64,000 bases of DNA, taken from positions 744,001-808,000 of the forward strand of contig CP053031.1 in assembly GCA_021496505.1 (NCBI GenBank), written 5' to 3'. Source of the stretch: Thermoleophilia bacterium SCSIO 60948 (lineage in GTDB: Bacteria > Actinomycetota > Thermoleophilia > Solirubrobacterales > 70-9). How positions within the stretch are numbered: the stretch's first letter is position 1; each line of letters opens with the position of its first letter. A model generated the notes under the pieces. The model had not been told where the DNA came from and searched no databases. It saw only the letters and a list, made by a program, of their open reading frames with translations. A program made the position numbers and the translations under genes. Shown here one piece after another: positions 9,215-18,712 of the stretch.

Positions 9215-11344
9215 ATGTCGGAGACCGGTGACGGGACGAGCGAGCGCGACGGCGACGGGATCAGCCGCCGAGACTTCCTCGACGGGGTAGCGATCACGGG
9301 AGCCGGGCTGGCCGCCGCTGCGGCAGCGCCGTACATGACCGGCGCCGAGGCGGCCGCGGCCGCCGCGGAGAACCTGACCTACTCCAAGCCGCTGCCCGCC
9401 GGCTACGACCCGACGGTCGAGACCGGGGTCAAGGGCCACACCGCGAACGTCGTCAAGAAGACGATCCGGATCGATGGCCCCCCGAACCAGCGCAACGTCC
9501 ACTCGTCCAAGCCGGGCCCGGGCATCGACCCGAAGAAGGTCCGCGACACCGGCGAGGAGTACGACTGCGTCATCGTCGGCGCCGGACTCAGCGGCCTTTC
9601 GGCCGCGAAGTGGTACCGCGATCGCTTCGGAGAGAACACGCGCATCCTGCTGATCGACCCGCTGCGCGATTTCGGCGGGCACGCGACCCGCAATGAGTTC
9701 AACGTGCCCAACGGCGCCGATGGCGGCAACAACGTGACGCTGCTGCGAAACGGCGGCACGTTCAACCTCGACAGCACGGGCACCTGGGACAAGCGCACCG
9801 GCAACCTCAACGACATCCCGGGCTCCTACGGCGAGCCGGCGCTCGAGCTCCTCGACTACGCGGGTGTCGACGTCGACAACTGGCCGGACCAGAGCACGCC
9901 GACGATCCCGTCGAGCTACGGCCTGCGCTCGATGCTCCTGTTCCCGAAGGAGGACTGGGGCTCCGACCACCTCGTCCAGAACAAGACGAGCGCCGAGAGC
10001 TGGCAGACGTTCCTCGACCGGACCCCGTACTCGAACGAGGCGAAGGCCGCGATCCTCGCGATCCAGACCGACACGACGACGGACTGGATCGAGCAGAAGG
10101 AGGGCCCGATGACGACCGAGGAGAAGCTGAAGCTCCTCGGGCGGATCACCTACCGCCGCTACCTGCTCGACTACGTGGGAGCGCCCGAGGAGGCGCTGAT
10201 CCAGTACCAGCGCAACTCGCACAGCCTGCTCGGCGCGGGCATCCAGGTCGCCGGTGCCGGCGACTGCTGGGTCCTCGGCCAGCCGGGCTTCGCCGGCCTC
10301 AACCTCGGCGATCCGGTCCCGTTCCCGGGCATCGGGCGCACGCCGCAGATGGCGACTATGGAGGAGGGCGAGACGCAGCTCTGGCCCGATGGCAACTCGT
10401 CGCTGGCGAGGCTGCTCGTCTCGAAGATGATCCCGGCGGCCTTCCCCGACGTCGATGGCGCGCGACCGAACCAGGAGACGATCGTCAAGGCCGAGTGCGA
10501 CTACTCGCAGCTCGATCGCCCGAATCGACCGGTCCGTGTGCGCCTGAACAGCCTCGTCACCAACGTCGCGCCCGCGCGCCGAGACGGCGGCTGGGCGAAC
10601 GTCGAGTACCTCGACGCCGGCAAGGGCCGTCGCGTCAAGGCACGGCATGTCGTCATGGCGTGCTGGAACCGGGTCACCGCGCACCTCGTCGACGGACTGC
10701 CGAAGAAGCAGGTCGAGGGGCTCTGCTACGCGCGCAAGGTGCCGCTCATCTACGCCCGCGCCGCTCTCAACAACTGGCAGGCGTGGGCCGACGCCAAGAT
10801 CAGCTCGGTCTCCCCGCGCGGCAACTCGCTGTTCTGGGACTCGACGTCGATCTCCGCGGGGGCGAAGTTCGGCGACTCCTACGGGCCGACCCCGAACGAG
10901 CCGCCGACCGCGCCGGCGATGCTGAACTTCCAGGTCGTCGCGACCGACCACACCGCCGAGCCGCAGCTGGCCGCCTACGAGGGCGGGCGCAAGCGGCTGC
11001 TCGAGATGACCGGTAAGGAGCTCGAGGCGGCGCTCTATGACGTCATCGATCGCAGCGTCAATCAGGCCGGGGGCGACTTCGATCCCGAGCGCGACATCGA
11101 CTCGATCATGATCAACCGCTGGAACTACGGCTACGCGCACGAGCTGACGGGCGTCTGGGATCCGTCGCTCTACGGCCCGTGGGAGAAGCAGCCACACCGG
11201 CGCGGATCGGTCCCTTACCGCAACGTGTCGATCGCCAACAGCGACTCGCAGGCGTTCGCCTACACGCATTCGGCGATCCAGGAGGCGGCCCGCGCCGTCC
11301 AGGATCTGCCCGAGGCGCCGCGGCGGCGTAAGCGACGCGGTTAG
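9215..11344 (+). CDS. Tat-exported FAD/NAD(P)-binding oxidoreductase, spermidine-dehydrogenase-like
   Basis: 709 aa. The N-terminus has a twin-arginine signal (ISRRDFLDGVAITGAGLAAA, about residues 16-35). After about 120 residues a dinucleotide-binding fold starts with DCVIVGAGLSGLSAAKWYRD, the GxGxxG motif for FAD. FGGHATRNEF and the late segment NRWNYGYAHEL are what I associate with periplasmic spermidine-dehydrogenase-type flavoproteins, which also begin with an '(S/T)RRDFL.G' Tat motif. Substrate is not provable from sequence; a polyamine or other amine is plausible. GGAGAGG lies 8 bases before the ATG. It stands alone between the cyclase and an ArsR-type regulator. Confidence 0.75.
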   Translation: MSETGDGTSERDGDGISRRDFLDGVAITGAGLAAAAAAPYMTGAEAAAAAAENLTYSKPLPAGYDPTVETGVKGHTANVVKKTIRIDGPPNQRNVHSSKPGPGIDPKKVRDTGEEYDCVIVGAGLSGLSAAKWYRDRFGENTRILLIDPLRDFGGHATRNEFNVPNGADGGNNVTLLRNGGTFNLDSTGTWDKRTGNLNDIPGSYGEPALELLDYAGVDVDNWPDQSTPTIPSSYGLRSMLLFPKEDWGSDHLVQNKTSAESWQTFLDRTPYSNEAKAAILAIQTDTTTDWIEQKEGPMTTEEKLKLLGRITYRRYLLDYVGAPEEALIQYQRNSHSLLGAGIQVAGAGDCWVLGQPGFAGLNLGDPVPFPGIGRTPQMATMEEGETQLWPDGNSSLARLLVSKMIPAAFPDVDGARPNQETIVKAECDYSQLDRPNRPVRVRLNSLVTNVAPARRDGGWANVEYLDAGKGRRVKARHVVMACWNRVTAHLVDGLPKKQVEGLCYARKVPLIYARAALNNWQAWADAKISSVSPRGNSLFWDSTSISAGAKFGDSYGPTPNEPPTAPAMLNFQVVATDHTAEPQLAAYEGGRKRLLEMTGKELEAALYDVIDRSVNQAGGDFDPERDIDSIMINRWNYGYAHELTGVWDPSLYGPWEKQPHRRGSVPYRNVSIANSDSQAFAYTHSAIQEAARAVQDLPEAPRRRKRRG

Positions 11345-11393
11345 GCGCGAGCGCAACCCTTTGCGCCGGAATCGGTGGGACTGACATAGACTC

Positions 11394-11969
11394 GTGTCCA
11401 CCTTGTCTGGGGGACGCGAACAGGGGGAGGCGACCACGAAGCTGATGCGGGTGCTCAGCCACCCGTTGCGTCAGCGCATCCTCAACGAGCTCAACGAGCG
11501 CGAGGCCTCGCCGAGCGAGCTCTCACAGGCGCTCGGCGAGCCGCTCGGCAACGTCGCCTACCACGTCAAGATCCTCGAGCGAAACGAGGCTGTCGAGCTC
11601 GTCGGCACGCGGCCCGTCCGCGGCGCGCTCGAGCACTTCTACAAGGCGGTCGTCAAGGCGCGGATCGACGAAGGAACATGGTCGGAGCTGCCGCGCTCGG
11701 TGCGCGGGACGCTCGTCGGTGATTCGCTCTCGGGGCTGTGGTCCGACCTCGTCGCCGCCGCGGGAGAGTCGGGCCTCGATTCCTCGACCGCGCGGGTCGA
11801 GCGCGTCGGCCTCGAGCTCGACCGCGAGGGAGCCGACCGGATCGCCGCGAAGCTGGCCGACTTGCTCGACGAGGCCCGGGCTGAGCAGAGCGCAGCCGCG
11901 GAGAGGCTGGCCTCCGGCGGCGAGGCCGAGCGCGTCGAGCTCGCGCTGCTGCTCTTCGGTCGCGGCTAG
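11394..11969 (+). CDS. ArsR-like winged-helix transcriptional regulator
   Basis: 191 aa. The N-terminal 80 residues are a winged helix: KLMRVLSHPLRQRILNELNE, then SELSQALGEPLGNVAYHVKI (recognition helix), then a wing. The C-terminal half is helical and acidic with no metal-binding cysteines, so it is probably not a metal sensor. The GTG at 11394 is the longest start, but a TAGACT hexamer at 11387-11392 could be a -10 box; if so translation must begin later, e.g. at the ATG at 11445. Its stop shares CTAG (11966-11969) with the convergent csoR gene. Confidence 0.8.
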   Translation: MSTLSGGREQGEATTKLMRVLSHPLRQRILNELNEREASPSELSQALGEPLGNVAYHVKILERNEAVELVGTRPVRGALEHFYKAVVKARIDEGTWSELPRSVRGTLVGDSLSGLWSDLVAAAGESGLDSSTARVERVGLELDREGADRIAAKLADLLDEARAEQSAAAERLASGGEAERVELALLLFGRG

Positions 11970-12256
11970 CCGCGGCGCATCAGCCGGCCAACCGCGCCCA
12001 TCAGCTCCGCCGTGCGCTCGTCGCGCTTGTCGGGGTCGGCGGCGCCGGCGACGCAGTGGCGCGCGTGCTCGTCCATCAGCCCGAGCGCGACTTTGTCGAG
12101 GGCGGCCTGGACGGCGGAGATCTGGGTCAGGACGTCGATGCAGTAACGGTCTTCCTCGACCATCCGCTCGATTCCCCTGACCTGCCCCTCGACACGGCGG
12201 AGCCGTTTGGTCAGCTGGTCCTTCGACGCCGTGTAGCCGCGTGTCTCAGTAACCAT
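11966..12256 (-). CDS. csoR: CsoR-family copper-sensing repressor
   Basis: 96 aa from the ATG at 12256. All-helical CsoR/RcnR fold with [20 protein letters not shown] at the start. The Cu(I) ligands are in place: Cys39 (RYCIDVL), His64 and Cys68 (DEHARHCV), with the Cys-His-Cys spacing (25 and 4) of Mycobacterium CsoR. It is divergent from the copper ATPase gene, with two inverted repeats between them, so copper-relieved repression of both genes is the likely control. An in-frame ATG at 12280 would place the start inside the operator and is less likely. Confidence 0.92.
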   Translation of the reverse strand: MVTETRGYTASKDQLTKRLRRVEGQVRGIERMVEEDRYCIDVLTQISAVQAALDKVALGLMDEHARHCVAGAADPDKRDERTAELMGAVGRLMRRG

Positions 12257-12272
12257 GCGGCGATTGTACCAG

Positions 12273-12287
12273 TACCCCAAGGGGGTA
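12273..12287. promoter_or_regulatory. Inverted repeat, probable CsoR operator 1
   Basis: TACCCC AAG GGGGTA, a perfect 6-bp inverted repeat around 3 bases, lies 17 bases upstream of the csoR ATG. Known CsoR sites are G/C-rich palindromes of the TACCCC..GGGGTA type, so the match is good. Confidence 0.65.
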
Positions 12288-12307
12288 TCTGCTACCGTGG
12301 TCCTTCG

Positions 12308-12324
12308 ATACCCCTCATAGGTAT
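12308..12324. promoter_or_regulatory. Inverted repeat, probable CsoR operator 2
   Basis: ATACCCCTCATAGGTAT has 5-bp inverted ends (ATACC/GGTAT) and directly abuts the first possible copA ATG at 12325. Together with the repeat at 12273-12287 it brackets the short csoR-copA intergenic region. Its position supports use of the second ATG (12340) for copA. Confidence 0.5.
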
Positions 12325-12339
12325 ATGGAGCAGCGACAG

Positions 12340-15222
12340 ATGCAGCCCGAAACGACCGAAGCCGACACCCACGCGCGTGAGCGCCTCGAACTCGAGCTCG
12401 AGGGGCTGAGTTGCGCCTCCTGCGCCGTCCGGGTCGAGAAGCGCCTGAACCAGATCGAGGGGGTCGAGGCGAGTGTGAACTTCGCGCTCGAGCAGGCCGC
12501 GGTCAGCTACGACCCCGACAGGGCCGCGACCCGGGAGATGGTCGATGCGGTCGGCGAGCTCGGCTACTCGGCGAGACCGGTCGGCGAGCCGCTCGCCCAC
12601 GACTCCCACGACGCCGACGATCACATGAATCACGACGTCGCCTCGGAGTCGAGCCTGCGACGCCGGACGATCGTCGCCGCGGTCCTCTCGCTGCCGATCC
12701 TGCTGGTCTCGATGATCCCCGCGCTGCAGTTCGCCGGCTGGCAGTGGGCCGCCTTCGCGCTCGCCACGCCGGTCGTGCTCTGGGCGGCATGGCCCTTTCA
12801 CCGCTCGACGCTGATCAACCTGCGCCACGGTGCCTCGACGATGGACACGCTCGTCTCGATCGGGACGCTGACCGCCTACCTGTGGTCGATTGCCGCGCTC
12901 GCCTTCGGCAGCGCGGGCGAGATCGGGATGACGATGCCGTTCGAGTTGCTGCCCCAGCGTTCAGGGGCGCTCGACCACGTCTACTTCGAGGTCGCCGCGA
13001 TCGTCGCGACCTTCCTGCTCGCCGGCCGCTGGTTCGAGGCCCGCGCGAAGCGCCGCTCCGGGGCGGCCCTCAGGGCGCTCCTCGATCTCGGGGCGAAGGA
13101 GGTCGCGCTGCTCGGCGACGACGGGTCCGAGCGCAGGGCACCGGTAGCCGAGCTCGAGCCAGGGATGCGCTTCGTCGTCCGGCCCGGCGAGAAGGTCGCG
13201 ACCGACGGCGTGATCGAGGACGGCGCGTCCGCGCTCGATGAATCGCTGCTGAGCGGCGAGTCGGTCCCGGTCGAGAAGCGGATCGGCGACTCCGTCGTCG
13301 GGGCGAGCGTGAACACGACCGGGCGTCTCATCGTGCGTGCGACCCGCGTCGGCTCGGACACCGCCCTGGGCCAGATCGGGCGGCTGGTCAGCCAGGCGCA
13401 GTCGGGCAAGGCGCCGGTCCAGCGGCTCGCCGACCGGATCTCGGCAGTGTTCGTTCCCGCGGTCGTGGTGATCGCGCTGCTGACGCTCGCGACGTGGCTG
13501 GTCACTGGCTCGGGCGTCGCGTTCGCGGTGACCGCGGCCGTCTCGGTCCTGATCATCGCCTGCCCCTGCGCACTCGGTCTCGCGACCCCGACTGCGTTGC
13601 TCGTCGGCACGGGTCGCGGCTCGCAGCTCGGCCTGCTGATCAAGGGCCCGGAGGTCCTCGAGTCGACCCGCCGCGTCGACACGATCGTGCTCGACAAGAC
13701 CGGGACGGTCACGACCGGTGAGATGGCGTTCTCCGGCATCGAGACCTCGCCCGGGACGAGCACCGACGAGACGCTTCGGATCGCGGGCGCGCTCGAGTAC
13801 GCCTCCGAGCACCCGATCGCGAGGGCGATCGCCGCCGCGGCTCGTGAGCGGGAGGCAACGCTGCCGAGCGTCGACGACTTCCGAAACCACGAGGGGCTCG
13901 GTGTCTCAGGCACCGTCGAGGGTCGCCGTGCTCTCGCCGGGCGCCCGGCGCTGCTCGCGGATCGTGGCGTGTCGCTGTCGCCCGAGCTCGAGGCGGCACG
14001 CGAGCGCTTCGAGGCCGAGGGCCGAACCGCGATCGCGCTCGCCTGGGACGGCGAGGCACGCGCGATCCTGAGCGTCGCGGACCGCCCGAAGCCCGGCGCC
14101 CGCGAGGCGATCGAGTCGCTGCGCCGCCTCGGCCTGCGACCCGTCCTGCTGACGGGCGACAACCGCCGCACCGCAGAGGCCGTCGCCGCTGAGATCGGCA
14201 TCGAGGCCGGCGACGTGGTCGCGGAAGTGCTCCCGGCCGACAAGGTGGCGCTCGTCGAGCGCCTGCAGGGCGAGGGCCGGACGGTGGCGATGGTGGGAGA
14301 CGGCGTCAACGACGCGCCGGCGCTGGCCCAGGCCGATCTCGGGCTGGCGATCGGGACCGGAGCCGATGTCGCGATAGAGGCCTCCGACCTGACGCTCGTC
14401 AGCGGCGATCCACGCGCCGCCGCCGATGCGATCCGACTGTCGCGCGCGACGCTGCGGACGATCAAGCAGAACCTGGTCTGGGCCTTCGGCTACAACGTGG
14501 CGGCGATCCCGCTCGCGGCCGCCGGTCTGCTCAACCCGATGATCGCGGGACTGGCGATGGCGCTATCCAGCGTCTCGGTGGTCACCAATTCGCTGCGGCT
14601 GCGCCGCTTCGGCTCGGAGCGCGAGGCCGGCGGACACAACACAGGAAGGATCCGGATGCGAAACAGGCTCGTCGCAGGCTCCGTCGCCGTTCTGGCCATC
14701 GTCGCGGTCGCGCTGGTCGCGCTGATCGGCGGCGAGGATCCCGCCGAGGCCTACAGCGTCGACGGCGCCTTCCTCGTCGAGATGGCTCCCCACCACGAGG
14801 GGGCGATCGAGATGGCCGCCATGGCGCGCGATCAGGCCGAGCATCCTCAGATCCTCGAGCTCGCCGACGACATCGCGAGCTCGCAGGCGGCGGAGATCGA
14901 TCGCTTCGACGAGATCCACAGGCGCCTGTTCGACGGTGCGCCGCTCAGCGAGGGCGAGCACGGGACGCTCGGCCTCGACCATTCCGAGATGGGGATGTCG
15001 ATGGACATGGGTGCGCTCGACGGCGCCGAGCCGTTCGACCGGGCGTTCATCGACGAGATGATCCCTCACCACCAGGGAGCGATCGAGATGGCGAAGGTTC
15101 AGATCGCCGAGGGCTCGGACCCCGAGGTGACGGAGGTCGCCCGCGACATCATCGAGGCCCAGTCGCGCGAGATCGCGGCGATGGAGCGCTGGCGCGATCG
15201 CTGGTACGGGGCCGGCGCCTAG
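12340..15222 (+). CDS. copA: Copper-exporting P1B-type ATPase fused to a C-terminal membrane-anchored DUF305 domain
   Basis: 960 aa from the ATG at 12340 (GGAG 9 bases upstream); the ATG at 12325 adds five residues and abuts an operator. Numbering from 12325: heavy-metal domain CxxC at Cys30/Cys33 (GLSCASC), CPC in the membrane at 413-415, phosphorylated Asp457 (DKTGT), then SEHP, TGDN and GDGVNDAP motifs, the complete set for a Cu(I) exporter. A normal CopA would end near residue 770. Here the frame runs on into a second unit from Met778: a membrane anchor, then two DUF305 half-repeats each with MxPHHxGAIEMA (His823/824 and His915/916), and a Met-rich link with Met889, 891, 893 and 895. The second unit resembles periplasmic copper-binding DUF305 proteins. 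Regulated by the adjacent CsoR. The fusion is unusual. Confidence 0.93.
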   Translation: MQPETTEADTHARERLELELEGLSCASCAVRVEKRLNQIEGVEASVNFALEQAAVSYDPDRAATREMVDAVGELGYSARPVGEPLAHDSHDADDHMNHDVASESSLRRRTIVAAVLSLPILLVSMIPALQFAGWQWAAFALATPVVLWAAWPFHRSTLINLRHGASTMDTLVSIGTLTAYLWSIAALAFGSAGEIGMTMPFELLPQRSGALDHVYFEVAAIVATFLLAGRWFEARAKRRSGAALRALLDLGAKEVALLGDDGSERRAPVAELEPGMRFVVRPGEKVATDGVIEDGASALDESLLSGESVPVEKRIGDSVVGASVNTTGRLIVRATRVGSDTALGQIGRLVSQAQSGKAPVQRLADRISAVFVPAVVVIALLTLATWLVTGSGVAFAVTAAVSVLIIACPCALGLATPTALLVGTGRGSQLGLLIKGPEVLESTRRVDTIVLDKTGTVTTGEMAFSGIETSPGTSTDETLRIAGALEYASEHPIARAIAAAAREREATLPSVDDFRNHEGLGVSGTVEGRRALAGRPALLADRGVSLSPELEAARERFEAEGRTAIALAWDGEARAILSVADRPKPGAREAIESLRRLGLRPVLLTGDNRRTAEAVAAEIGIEAGDVVAEVLPADKVALVERLQGEGRTVAMVGDGVNDAPALAQADLGLAIGTGADVAIEASDLTLVSGDPRAAADAIRLSRATLRTIKQNLVWAFGYNVAAIPLAAAGLLNPMIAGLAMALSSVSVVTNSLRLRRFGSEREAGGHNTGRIRMRNRLVAGSVAVLAIVAVALVALIGGEDPAEAYSVDGAFLVEMAPHHEGAIEMAAMARDQAEHPQILELADDIASSQAAEIDRFDEIHRRLFDGAPLSEGEHGTLGLDHSEMGMSMDMGALDGAEPFDRAFIDEMIPHHQGAIEMAKVQIAEGSDPEVTEVARDIIEAQSREIAAMERWRDRWYGAGA
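14644..14658 (+). promoter_or_regulatory. Internal ribosome-binding site and in-frame ATG inside copA fusion
   Basis: GGAAGG at 14644-14649 stands 6 bases before an in-frame ATG (14656) that begins the DUF305 part ([14 protein letters not shown], a membrane-anchor-like start). It is an excellent Shine-Dalgarno and start for a free-standing DUF305 protein, so the C-terminal part may also be made alone. Confidence 0.6.
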
Positions 15223-15809
15223 CTCGAGACGAGCAGCCGGGCGGTGACGTCGGCGCCGGCGTCCTCGAGTCGCGCAACGTCGCCGCCCTCGTCGAGGACG
15301 CGGGCGGTCAGGTCGCGGAAGCCGCCGGTGATCACGACCGCGACCTCGATCGGCAGCGGGCGGATCCTGGGGTCCTCGGCCGCGGCCTCGGAGCTGATCG
15401 CGACGATGAGCTCCGCCCAGCGGCGATCGATGGCCCGCATCCGCTCGATCCCGCGGCGCCCGATGCTCGGCGTGTCGCGAATGCAGGCCCGCGCGAGCGC
15501 GGGGTCGGCGCCGAGCGCGCCGACGTAGGCGGCCAGCGCGGCGTTGATCCGCTCCTCGGCGTGCCCCCGCGTGGCCGCGGCCTCGGCGATCAGCGCCATC
15601 AACCGATCCCCGACGAGGTCGAAGAGCTCGAGGAAGCATTCCTCGCGGTCGGAGAAGTGCTCGTAGAAGGTCCGCCGCGAGGTGCGCGCGCGAGCGACGA
15701 CCGCGGCGACGGTGACGTTCTCGAGACCGTCCTCGCGCACCGCGTCGGCCATCGCGCCGAGCAGCCGCTGGCGATGGCCGCTAGCGAGTTGCGGCAGCAG
15801 GCTCGGCAT
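15219..15809 (-). CDS. TetR-family transcriptional regulator
   Basis: 196 aa. N-terminal TetR helix-turn-helix: [20 protein letters not shown], then [20 protein letters not shown]. The C-terminal ligand domain is alpha-helical. The start (15809) lies 29 bases inside the end of the P450 gene on the same strand, so the two are probably cotranscribed and the regulator likely controls the P450 operon. Its stop codon shares CTAG (15219-15222) with the convergent copA stop. Confidence 0.88.
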   Translation of the reverse strand: MPSLLPQLASGHRQRLLGAMADAVREDGLENVTVAAVVARARTSRRTFYEHFSDREECFLELFDLVGDRLMALIAEAAATRGHAEERINAALAAYVGALGADPALARACIRDTPSIGRRGIERMRAIDRRWAELIVAISSEAAAEDPRIRPLPIEVAVVITGGFRDLTARVLDEGGDVARLEDAGADVTARLLVSS

Positions 15810-17160
15810 CGGCGATCGCCCCCTCCGGCGCGTGCCGGCTGGGCGCGGTGCGCTCGTGGAAGACGGCGGGGGCGCCGTCGCGCGGCGTCCACGCGACGCC
15901 CTTGAACCGCCAGCGCTCGTCGGGAGCGTCGGTCGTCTCGAGCTCGAGCCTCGAGAGCAGCGTTCGCAGGACGACGTCGAGCTCCATGTGGGCGAACGTC
16001 GCGCCGATGCAGCGACGGATCCCGCCGCCGAACGGGATCCACTCGTACGTCCCGGGATTGACCTCGAGGAAGCGCTCCGGCCGGAAGCGATCGGGCTCCG
16101 GGAAGAGGTTCGGGTCGTAGTGCGTGAGACCGGCGCTCAGCCCGATCAGGACGCCGGTCGGAATCGTGTACCCCCCGAGCTCGAACGGCTGCATCGCGAA
16201 CCGTCCGGCGAACATGATCACGGGTCGCATCCGCTGGACCTCGCGGATCGTCGCGTCGCGATAGGCCTTCGACTCGCCGGCGTCGATCTCGGCCACCAAG
16301 CGACCCAGCGCGTCGGGGTTCCTCGACAGTCGCTCGACCGCCCAGCCGAGCGTGTGGGCGGTCGTCTCGTGACCCGCGGCCAGCATCGTCACGAGCTGGT
16401 CGCGGATCTCGGCGTTCGTCATCGGCTGGCCGTTGACCCGCCGGGCCCGGACCATCAGCGCGAGGACGTCCTCACGCTCCTCCAGCGCGTCGTCGCGACG
16501 GGCGTCCTCGATCAACCCGTCGAGCTCGCGATCGACCCGCGCTCGCAGCCTCACGAACGCACCCCACGGGCTGCGCGGGCCGAGGTCGCGCTGCGCCTGC
16601 GGGAATCTCGACAGCCGCTGGCCGTCGTCGGTCAGCTTCGGCAGCATCGATTCGAGCCGGTCCAGGCGCGCCCCGGTGGCGCCGAAGACGGCGCGGAGGA
16701 TCGCCCGCAGCGTGATCCGCTGGAAGATCGGGGCGGTCTCGATTCGAACGCCTCGCGGCAGCGCGTCGATCTCCTCCGCGGCGAGATCGGCGATCAGCGA
16801 CTCGTAGGCGCGCATCCGCTGGCCCTTGAACGGCGGCAGCAGCAGCTTGCGCTGCTCGAGATGGTGCTCCTCGTCGATCGCCAGCAACGAGTTGTCGCCG
16901 AGGATCCGGCGCAGCGGGCTCCGAGACCCGGCATGCAGGACCTTGGGGTCGGCCTTGAACGTCTGCTTGATCAGTCCGGGGTCGGCGACGATCACCATCT
17001 GGCCGAGCGCCGCGAGCCGAACGGAGAACAGGGGCCCGAAGCGACGGCGCTGACGTTCGAGGAACGGACGCTGGCGGTTCATCATCGCCAACGTCTGCAG
17101 CGCCATCGGCATCCGCGGGCCCGGCGGCATACCGGTGGTCGCTCGTCGCTCGGAGGCCAT
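15781..17160 (-). CDS. Cytochrome P450
   Basis: 459 aa from the ATG at 17160, the usual P450 length. Visible landmarks: proline-rich start (GMPPGPRMPM), I-helix oxygen-activation motif AGHETTAHTLG, K-helix ExxR (EVQRMRP), and the haem loop FGGGIRRCIGATFA with the axial Cys384. All catalytic elements are intact. It looks like the CYP110/CYP102-like soluble bacterial class; substrate unknown. No ferredoxin partner lies nearby. Upstream codons open in frame (to 17343) are Arg/Pro-rich and not family-like, so the ATG at 17160 is preferred. Confidence 0.93.
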   Translation of the reverse strand: MASERRATTGMPPGPRMPMALQTLAMMNRQRPFLERQRRRFGPLFSVRLAALGQMVIVADPGLIKQTFKADPKVLHAGSRSPLRRILGDNSLLAIDEEHHLEQRKLLLPPFKGQRMRAYESLIADLAAEEIDALPRGVRIETAPIFQRITLRAILRAVFGATGARLDRLESMLPKLTDDGQRLSRFPQAQRDLGPRSPWGAFVRLRARVDRELDGLIEDARRDDALEEREDVLALMVRARRVNGQPMTNAEIRDQLVTMLAAGHETTAHTLGWAVERLSRNPDALGRLVAEIDAGESKAYRDATIREVQRMRPVIMFAGRFAMQPFELGGYTIPTGVLIGLSAGLTHYDPNLFPEPDRFRPERFLEVNPGTYEWIPFGGGIRRCIGATFAHMELDVVLRTLLSRLELETTDAPDERWRFKGVAWTPRDGAPAVFHERTAPSRHAPEGAIADAEPAAATR

Positions 17161-17414
17161 TGGTACGGCAGCGTACCAGACCCCCTGGCAACGGGGCTTC
17201 GGATGAGCGTTCAAGCCCGTGAACGATTGGAATCGCCCGACCGCGAGCAGCGCGACGCCGCGCCGGGTCCGCGCAATCCTCCCCACGGGCGCAGGCTGTT
17301 CGCAGGCCGTTAAGCGTGCTAGTCTCAGGAGTCCGGAAGGCATGCCAGCGAGGCCGATTCAGATCGGCAGCGCGCGGCTGACTTCCTCGTCCATCCCGTT
17401 CGAGAGGAGACGAG

Positions 17415-18224
17415 GTGTCTGTCGATACTTCCAACACCCTTCCCGGTCCCACGCGGCCCCTGAGTCGTGACGACGAGGCCGCCGCGCTGACGCGGTACTG
17501 CCATACGCGCGATCCACGACTCCGCGAGGAGCTCGTCGCGAGCTACCTGCCGCTGGCCCAGGCCCTGGCCAACCGCTATCGCGGTGGATCCGAGCCCGCC
17601 GAGGACCTGTTCCAGGTCGCGAGCCTCGGGCTCGTCAAGGCGATCGACGGCTACGTCCCGTCACGAGGCCGCTCGTTCAATGCCTACGCGGTGCCGACCA
17701 TCCTCGGCGAGCTGCGGCGACACTTCCGCGACCGCTCGTGGCGGATCCACCTGCCGCGCGGGCTCCAGGAGCTGACCGTGCGGGTCGCGAAGACCTCGCA
17801 AGAGCTGCGCCACGAGCTCGCCCGGGCGCCGACGGTGAGCGAGCTCTGTGAGCGGCTCGACGCATCGCCCGATGACGTCGTCGAGGCACTCGGTGCCGAC
17901 CAGGCGCGCCGGATGATGTCGCTCGACGTGCCGCAGGTCGTCGGCGACGACGAGTCCGCGCCGGTCATCGAGCGGATCGGTTCCGAGGAGCTCGGCTACG
18001 ACGCGGTCGAGTCGCGGCTGGCCGCGGAGGGCACGAACCTCGACGATCGCGAACGCCGGGTCCTCGAGTTGCGATTCGAGAACGGCTTCAACCAGTACGA
18101 GATCGCCGACGTCATCGGCGTTTCCCAGATGCAGATCTCGCGGATCATGCGGAAGGCGCTGAAGAAGCTGCTGCTCTCCGTTCGCGGCGAGGAGCACGAG
18201 GACGTCAGCCTCGTCACGAGCTGA
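17415..18224 (+). CDS. RNA polymerase sigma factor, SigF/SigB (general stress/sporulation) subfamily
   Basis: 269 aa. Region 2: SYLPLAQALANRYRGGSEPA, DLFQVASLGLVKAIDGY. Region 3: ELTVRVAKTSQELRHEL. Region 4: LDDRERRVLELRFENGFNQY followed by a helix-turn-helix (DVIGVSQMQISRIMRKALKK). This is a group 3 sigma factor of the SigB/SigF/SigG type. The GTG start follows GAGAGGAGACGAG. No anti-sigma or anti-anti-sigma gene is adjacent, although a SpoIIE-type phosphatase lies 6.4 kb away. Three sites in this window fit GTTN-N15-GGGTA(A/G), so it may regulate the alcohol dehydrogenase and the gas-vesicle genes. Confidence 0.92.
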   Translation: MSVDTSNTLPGPTRPLSRDDEAAALTRYCHTRDPRLREELVASYLPLAQALANRYRGGSEPAEDLFQVASLGLVKAIDGYVPSRGRSFNAYAVPTILGELRRHFRDRSWRIHLPRGLQELTVRVAKTSQELRHELARAPTVSELCERLDASPDDVVEALGADQARRMMSLDVPQVVGDDESAPVIERIGSEELGYDAVESRLAAEGTNLDDRERRVLELRFENGFNQYEIADVIGVSQMQISRIMRKALKKLLLSVRGEEHEDVSLVTS

Positions 18225-18235
18225 GATCGGGTGAT

Positions 18236-18263
18236 CCCGCGGCGGACCGACGACCGCCGCGGG
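18236..18263. terminator. Hairpin between convergent genes
   Basis: A perfect 10-bp stem (CCCGCGGCGG / CCGCCGCGGG) around an 8-base loop, 12 bases after the sigma-factor stop and 20 bases after the convergent DUF2294 stop. No T-run follows, so it is a terminator-like structure rather than a canonical Rho-independent terminator. Confidence 0.45.
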
Positions 18264-18283
18264 GCGCACCCCCGCTGACGCCG

Positions 18284-18637
18284 CTAGCGAGTCTCGAGTA
18301 CGAAGACCTCGGCGATCATGTCGGGGTTCTGCTGATTGCCGCTCATGAAACCGATCACCTTGCGGCTGGTCTCCTTCTCGATGAGCTCGACGAAGCTCGA
18401 GCGCATCATCTCCTGCCACTGCGCGCGCTGATCGGTCACCGCGTCGCCCCTGCCGGCCAGGCGAAGGTTCTCCTCCGCGCGGGAGAACCCGCCTCGCATC
18501 ACGCAGACGATGAGGTCGTCGTCGTAGTAGGTCTTGGCCTCGGTCGGGCCGATCCCGTACATCTCCTTGTGTAGGGCTACGAGCCCCCGCGAGATGTTGT
18601 TGCGTATCCCTCCCGCGTCGGGCCGGGCTTCCATCAC
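18284..18637 (-). CDS. DUF2294 domain protein
   Basis: About 117 aa from a GTG at 18637 with AAGGAG 8 bases upstream; an ATG at 18634 is next, and a longer TTG form (18691) overlaps a TTGACA sequence. The pattern NNISRGLVALHKEMYGIGPTEAK, then DDDLIVCVMRGGFSRAEENL, then RSSFVELIEKETSRKVIGFM matches DUF2294 proteins, whose function is not established. It ends convergently with the sigma-factor gene. Confidence 0.75.
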   Translation of the reverse strand: MMEARPDAGGIRNNISRGLVALHKEMYGIGPTEAKTYYDDDLIVCVMRGGFSRAEENLRLAGRGDAVTDQRAQWQEMMRSSFVELIEKETSRKVIGFMSGNQQNPDMIAEVFVLETR

Positions 18638-18712
18638 TTCGCGGGCTCCTTCCTCGCCGCCCTCAGGGCTAATTCTCGCCCTCGCTGTCAAACGGCTCCC
18701 GCTCGCCGGATC

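Noticed and set aside
9098-11437. 779-codon open frame on the minus strand opposite the Tat flavoprotein
   Set aside because: Antisense shadow; the plus strand has a Tat signal, FAD motif and ribosome-binding site.
17296-17325. Promoter for the sigma factor with TAGTCT as -10
   Set aside because: No convincing -35 at 16-18 bases and no GGGTA-type element; evidence too weak to list.
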